From Cytophagaceae bacterium (GTDB lineage Bacteria; Bacteroidota; Bacteroidia; Cytophagales; Spirosomataceae), in contig CANHKE010000053.1 in assembly GCA_947461155.1 (NCBI GenBank), positions 1 to 7,657 on the forward strand: DNA of 7,657 nucleotides, read 5' to 3'. Below the pieces are notes generated by a model, which saw only the letters and a program-made list of their open reading frames with translations, had not been told where the DNA came from and made no database searches. Position 1 is the stretch's first letter; the number at the start of each line of letters is the position of its first letter. Positions 5,865-7,657 of this stretch are shown piece after piece. A program made the translations under genes and the position numbers.

Positions 5865-7210
5865 TTGCAATGGTCGCGGATTACTTGGTAGGCTTGATTG
5901 AATCCCAGTTCACCTGATTTGCTCAAATCCATGCAGCCAGTGGTATCGCCTAGGGCTAATTTGATGATGCCGCGCACGTAATAAGCTTCTGCGTATTTGG
6001 GATTTAATTTAATCGCATTGGAGCAATCTTGAATCGCATTGCGTTGGTCGCCCAAAGAAGATTTAGCGACGCCTCTGAAATAATATGCTTCCGCATAAAT
6101 GGGATTTAGGGAAATAGCCCGATTGTAATCGTCCATGGCTTGTTTCGCATCGCCTGATTTTGCTTTCGCAACGCCCCGGTTAAAATATACTTCTGCTCTT
6201 TCCGATGAAAAAGGAATCATTTTAGATTTGTCGGGCACGCCATTGCGCAATTCGTCCAATAGTACTTTGGTCATTTTGGCATCGTAAAGAATTTTGGCAT
6301 TTTCGTTATTTCCAACTTCTGCTGATTTTCCATAATCTTCTATAGCACCACGCTGATCTCCAAGTTTGGCTTTCACGAATGCCCGACCATAATAGGCCTC
6401 AACCTTCAATGGGTCCATTTCGATGGCTCTTGAAAAATCTTCCAAGGCGCCTTTTTCGCCATTTTCACCACGGAAATTCTCCAACTGTGTTTTGCAGAAT
6501 GCGGCATTGTAATAGTCATCTGCATTGTCAGGACTTAACTTGATAGCCTCTGCATAATCTTTTAATGCCAACGCATATTCGGCTAATTGCATTTTGGCAA
6601 AAGCTCTGTTTGAAAAATAGCCTGCCCGTTTGGGGCTTAATTCTATCGCTTTGTCAAAGTCCTCAATACTGCCTTTAAAATCTAATAATTTTGATTTGGC
6701 CTCGCCACGAGCGGCTAAACCTGGTGCATATTCCGCATTTAATTCGAGTGATTTATTGAAGTCGGAAAGTCCCCCACGGAAATTCATCAATTTCATTTTG
6801 GAGACGCCGCGGCTGTAATATGCAGTAGCTTCTAAGGGATTTAAACGAATGGCTTCGTTGTAATCTTGAATGGCTACTTTGTGATTTTCTTGTTTGCTGT
6901 AGCTTTGTCCGCGGGCAATAAATGCTTCGAAATAGGTTGGTTTTAATTCAATCGCCTTGTCAAAATCTAAGATAGCTCCGCGAAAATCTTTGAGGTTGTA
7001 TTTGGCGAAACCTCGGTTGTAAAATGCGATTGGGTTTGGATTTGCGGTGTTTTTTTCAATTTCTAAGCTGAAATTACGTAAGGCGTCTGCGTAGTTTCCC
7101 GTTTTGTTTTGGGTAAGACCTAATTCTAAATAGTCAACGGTCTCTTGGGCGAAAATAGCCGTTTGAAGGGATACGAGACAAACCAATGTCAGTAGAAATT
7201 TGATTTTCAT
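5861..7210 (-). CDS. Exported TPR-repeat protein
   Basis: A 449-residue protein from the ATG at 7210. Residues 1-22 (MKIKFLLTLVCLVSLQTAIFAQ) form a signal peptide with likely cleavage before Q22, so it is periplasmic; there is no lipobox Cys at the cleavage site. The rest is about eleven tetratricopeptide repeats of the pattern A-x-Y-x-R-G-x-A-K ... G-A-I-x-D-F-x-K-A-I-E-L-x-P. Eight or so lie in residues 24-300, with a six-residue insertion (ENGEKG) in the seventh, followed by a less regular linker (302-336) and three more repeats (339-437). The C-terminus GELGFNQAYQVIRDHCN is a capping helix. TPR arrays bind partner proteins; the partner is not evident. The frame is open to a TTG at 7228, but that codon lies in a promoter-like TATTTTTG and would displace the signal peptide from the N-terminus. 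It follows menA by 30 bases. Its stop overlaps that of amn. Confidence 0.88.
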   Translation of the reverse strand: MKIKFLLTLVCLVSLQTAIFAQETVDYLELGLTQNKTGNYADALRNFSLEIEKNTANPNPIAFYNRGFAKYNLKDFRGAILDFDKAIELKPTYFEAFIARGQSYSKQENHKVAIQDYNEAIRLNPLEATAYYSRGVSKMKLMNFRGGLSDFNKSLELNAEYAPGLAARGEAKSKLLDFKGSIEDFDKAIELSPKRAGYFSNRAFAKMQLAEYALALKDYAEAIKLSPDNADDYYNAAFCKTQLENFRGENGEKGALEDFSRAIEMDPLKVEAYYGRAFVKAKLGDQRGAIEDYGKSAEVGNNENAKILYDAKMTKVLLDELRNGVPDKSKMIPFSSERAEVYFNRGVAKAKSGDAKQAMDDYNRAISLNPIYAEAYYFRGVAKSSLGDQRNAIQDCSNAIKLNPKYAEAYYVRGIIKLALGDTTGCMDLSKSGELGFNQAYQVIRDHCN

Positions 7211-7225
7211 AAATGTTATTTTTTG

Positions 7226-7233
7226 CAAAAATA
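7226..7233 (-). promoter_or_regulatory. Candidate -7 promoter element (TATTTTTG) for the TPR gene
   Basis: On the minus strand TATTTTTG (7233-7226) fits TAnnTTTG exactly. A TTG of the -33 type (within TTCTTG) lies 16 bases upstream, slightly close, inside the end of menA. Transcription from it would begin about 8 bases before the ATG at 7210, an unusually short leader. The gene could also be read through from menA. Confidence 0.45.
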
Positions 7234-7240
7234 AGGGAAA

Positions 7241-7657
7241 TCAGCGGCTCAAGAAAACTTGAGTGAAACCAAAAACTAAAATAAGTAGCAAGGTGCGCAG
7301 CGCAGTTTTCTTTAAATAGGGGTCTATTTCAGCCGGTGTCATTTTTTCGTTGAGTTCGCGGATCATCAATAGGATGGGATAATAGCCTAACAATAAGACT
7401 AAATTCTGATTTTTATGCACTGGTAATGACTGAAATAGGGGATATATGGTAAAACATAGAACGCCCACGATTAAAAGTGCTTTTTGATAATAAAAACCGA
7501 ATGTCTTTCCAATGCGAACTGGAATGGAATTTTTCCTTGATTTTCGGTCATTTTCCAAGTCGCGTAAATTGTTTAGATTAAGTACGGCAACGGATAAAAG
7601 CCCGCAACCGCTTGCCGGTAATAAAGTGGCGGGTGTCCAAACTTGAGTTTGTAGAAA
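7241..7657 (-). CDS. menA: 1,4-dihydroxy-2-naphthoate polyprenyltransferase, C-terminal part
   Basis: An integral-membrane UbiA-family prenyltransferase that attaches the polyprenyl chain to 1,4-dihydroxy-2-naphthoate, making demethylmenaquinone. The frame is open through the window edge (last base 7657 is a codon start), so 138 C-terminal residues are visible, roughly half the protein. The key evidence is the second Asp-rich motif NNLRDLENDRKSRKNS followed by IPVRIG, the MenA form of the prenyl-diphosphate/Mg2+ site. Hydrophobic spans follow, around ALLIVGVLCFTIYPLF, LVLLLGYYPILLMI and TLLLILVFGF, as expected for the last transmembrane helices, with another before the motif. The TTG at 7558 lies inside the Asp-rich motif (the L of RDLEND), so it is not a start. 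A UbiA enzyme of another pathway is less likely given the NNLRD motif. The TPR gene lies 30 bases downstream. Confidence 0.88.
   Translation of the reverse strand, partial: FLQTQVWTPATLLPASGCGLLSVAVLNLNNLRDLENDRKSRKNSIPVRIGKTFGFYYQKALLIVGVLCFTIYPLFQSLPVHKNQNLVLLLGYYPILLMIRELNEKMTPAEIDPYLKKTALRTLLLILVFGFTQVFLSR

Noticed and set aside
7211..7228. N-terminal extension of the TPR protein to a TTG at 7228
   Set aside because: It would add residues ahead of a normal signal peptide, and the codon is part of TATTTTTG.

Overview
The window looks like chromosomal DNA of a Bacteroidota bacterium, probably of the Cytophagales type, although rank below phylum is inference. The evidence is the gene content and its regulatory style: the C-terminus of a TonB-dependent outer-membrane receptor, a PafA-type periplasmic alkaline phosphatase, the short Bacteroidota form of AMP nucleosidase, signal peptides ending just before Gln, TAnnTTTG promoter elements in place of sigma70 -10 boxes, and no clear Shine-Dalgarno sequences. 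Base composition is moderately AT-rich and looks even throughout. No transposase, phage gene, tRNA, rRNA or CRISPR array is visible.

Layout. Positions 1-197 (+) hold the last 65 codons of a TonB-dependent receptor, closed by a strong intrinsic terminator at 217-247. The gene-free stretch 198-573 holds a cluster of palindromes: a 9-bp inverted repeat (258-286), a small hairpin (292-305), then four 37-bp head-to-tail units and one inverted unit (308-480) built on CCCTAGGCT/AGCCTAGGG arms. Nothing recognisable lies in 481-545. A second terminator (546-570) closes the minus-strand unit. That strand carries, in transcription order, a small HsdR_N-type nuclease-fold protein (4564-5022), pafA (2942-4567, overlapping by ATGA), ugd (1550-2860) and a UDP-glucuronate decarboxylase gene (574-1545). 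AMP nucleosidase (5091-5864, +) is divergent from the HsdR_N gene. It converges on a TPR-repeat protein gene (5861-7210, -), and the two stop codons share four bases. Upstream of the TPR gene is the 3' part of menA (7241-7657, -), cut by the window edge.

How the genes work together. Ugd and Uxs catalyse consecutive steps, UDP-glucose to UDP-glucuronate to UDP-xylose, supplying sugar nucleotides for surface polysaccharide. They are four bases apart and probably form one unit with its own promoter. PafA releases phosphate from organic phosphomonoesters in the periplasm. AMP nucleosidase splits AMP to adenine and ribose 5-phosphate. MenA prenylates 1,4-dihydroxy-2-naphthoate for menaquinone. The TPR protein is exported and of unknown role. 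Apart from Ugd/Uxs these are mostly housekeeping or nutrient genes sharing a neighbourhood, not an evident joint system.

Three of the longest possible reading frames begin at upstream TTG codons. In each case I chose the downstream ATG, and in two of them the TTG lies inside a TAnnTTTG promoter element. I see no clear novel defence or mobile system. The palindrome array at 308-480 is the least explained structure.
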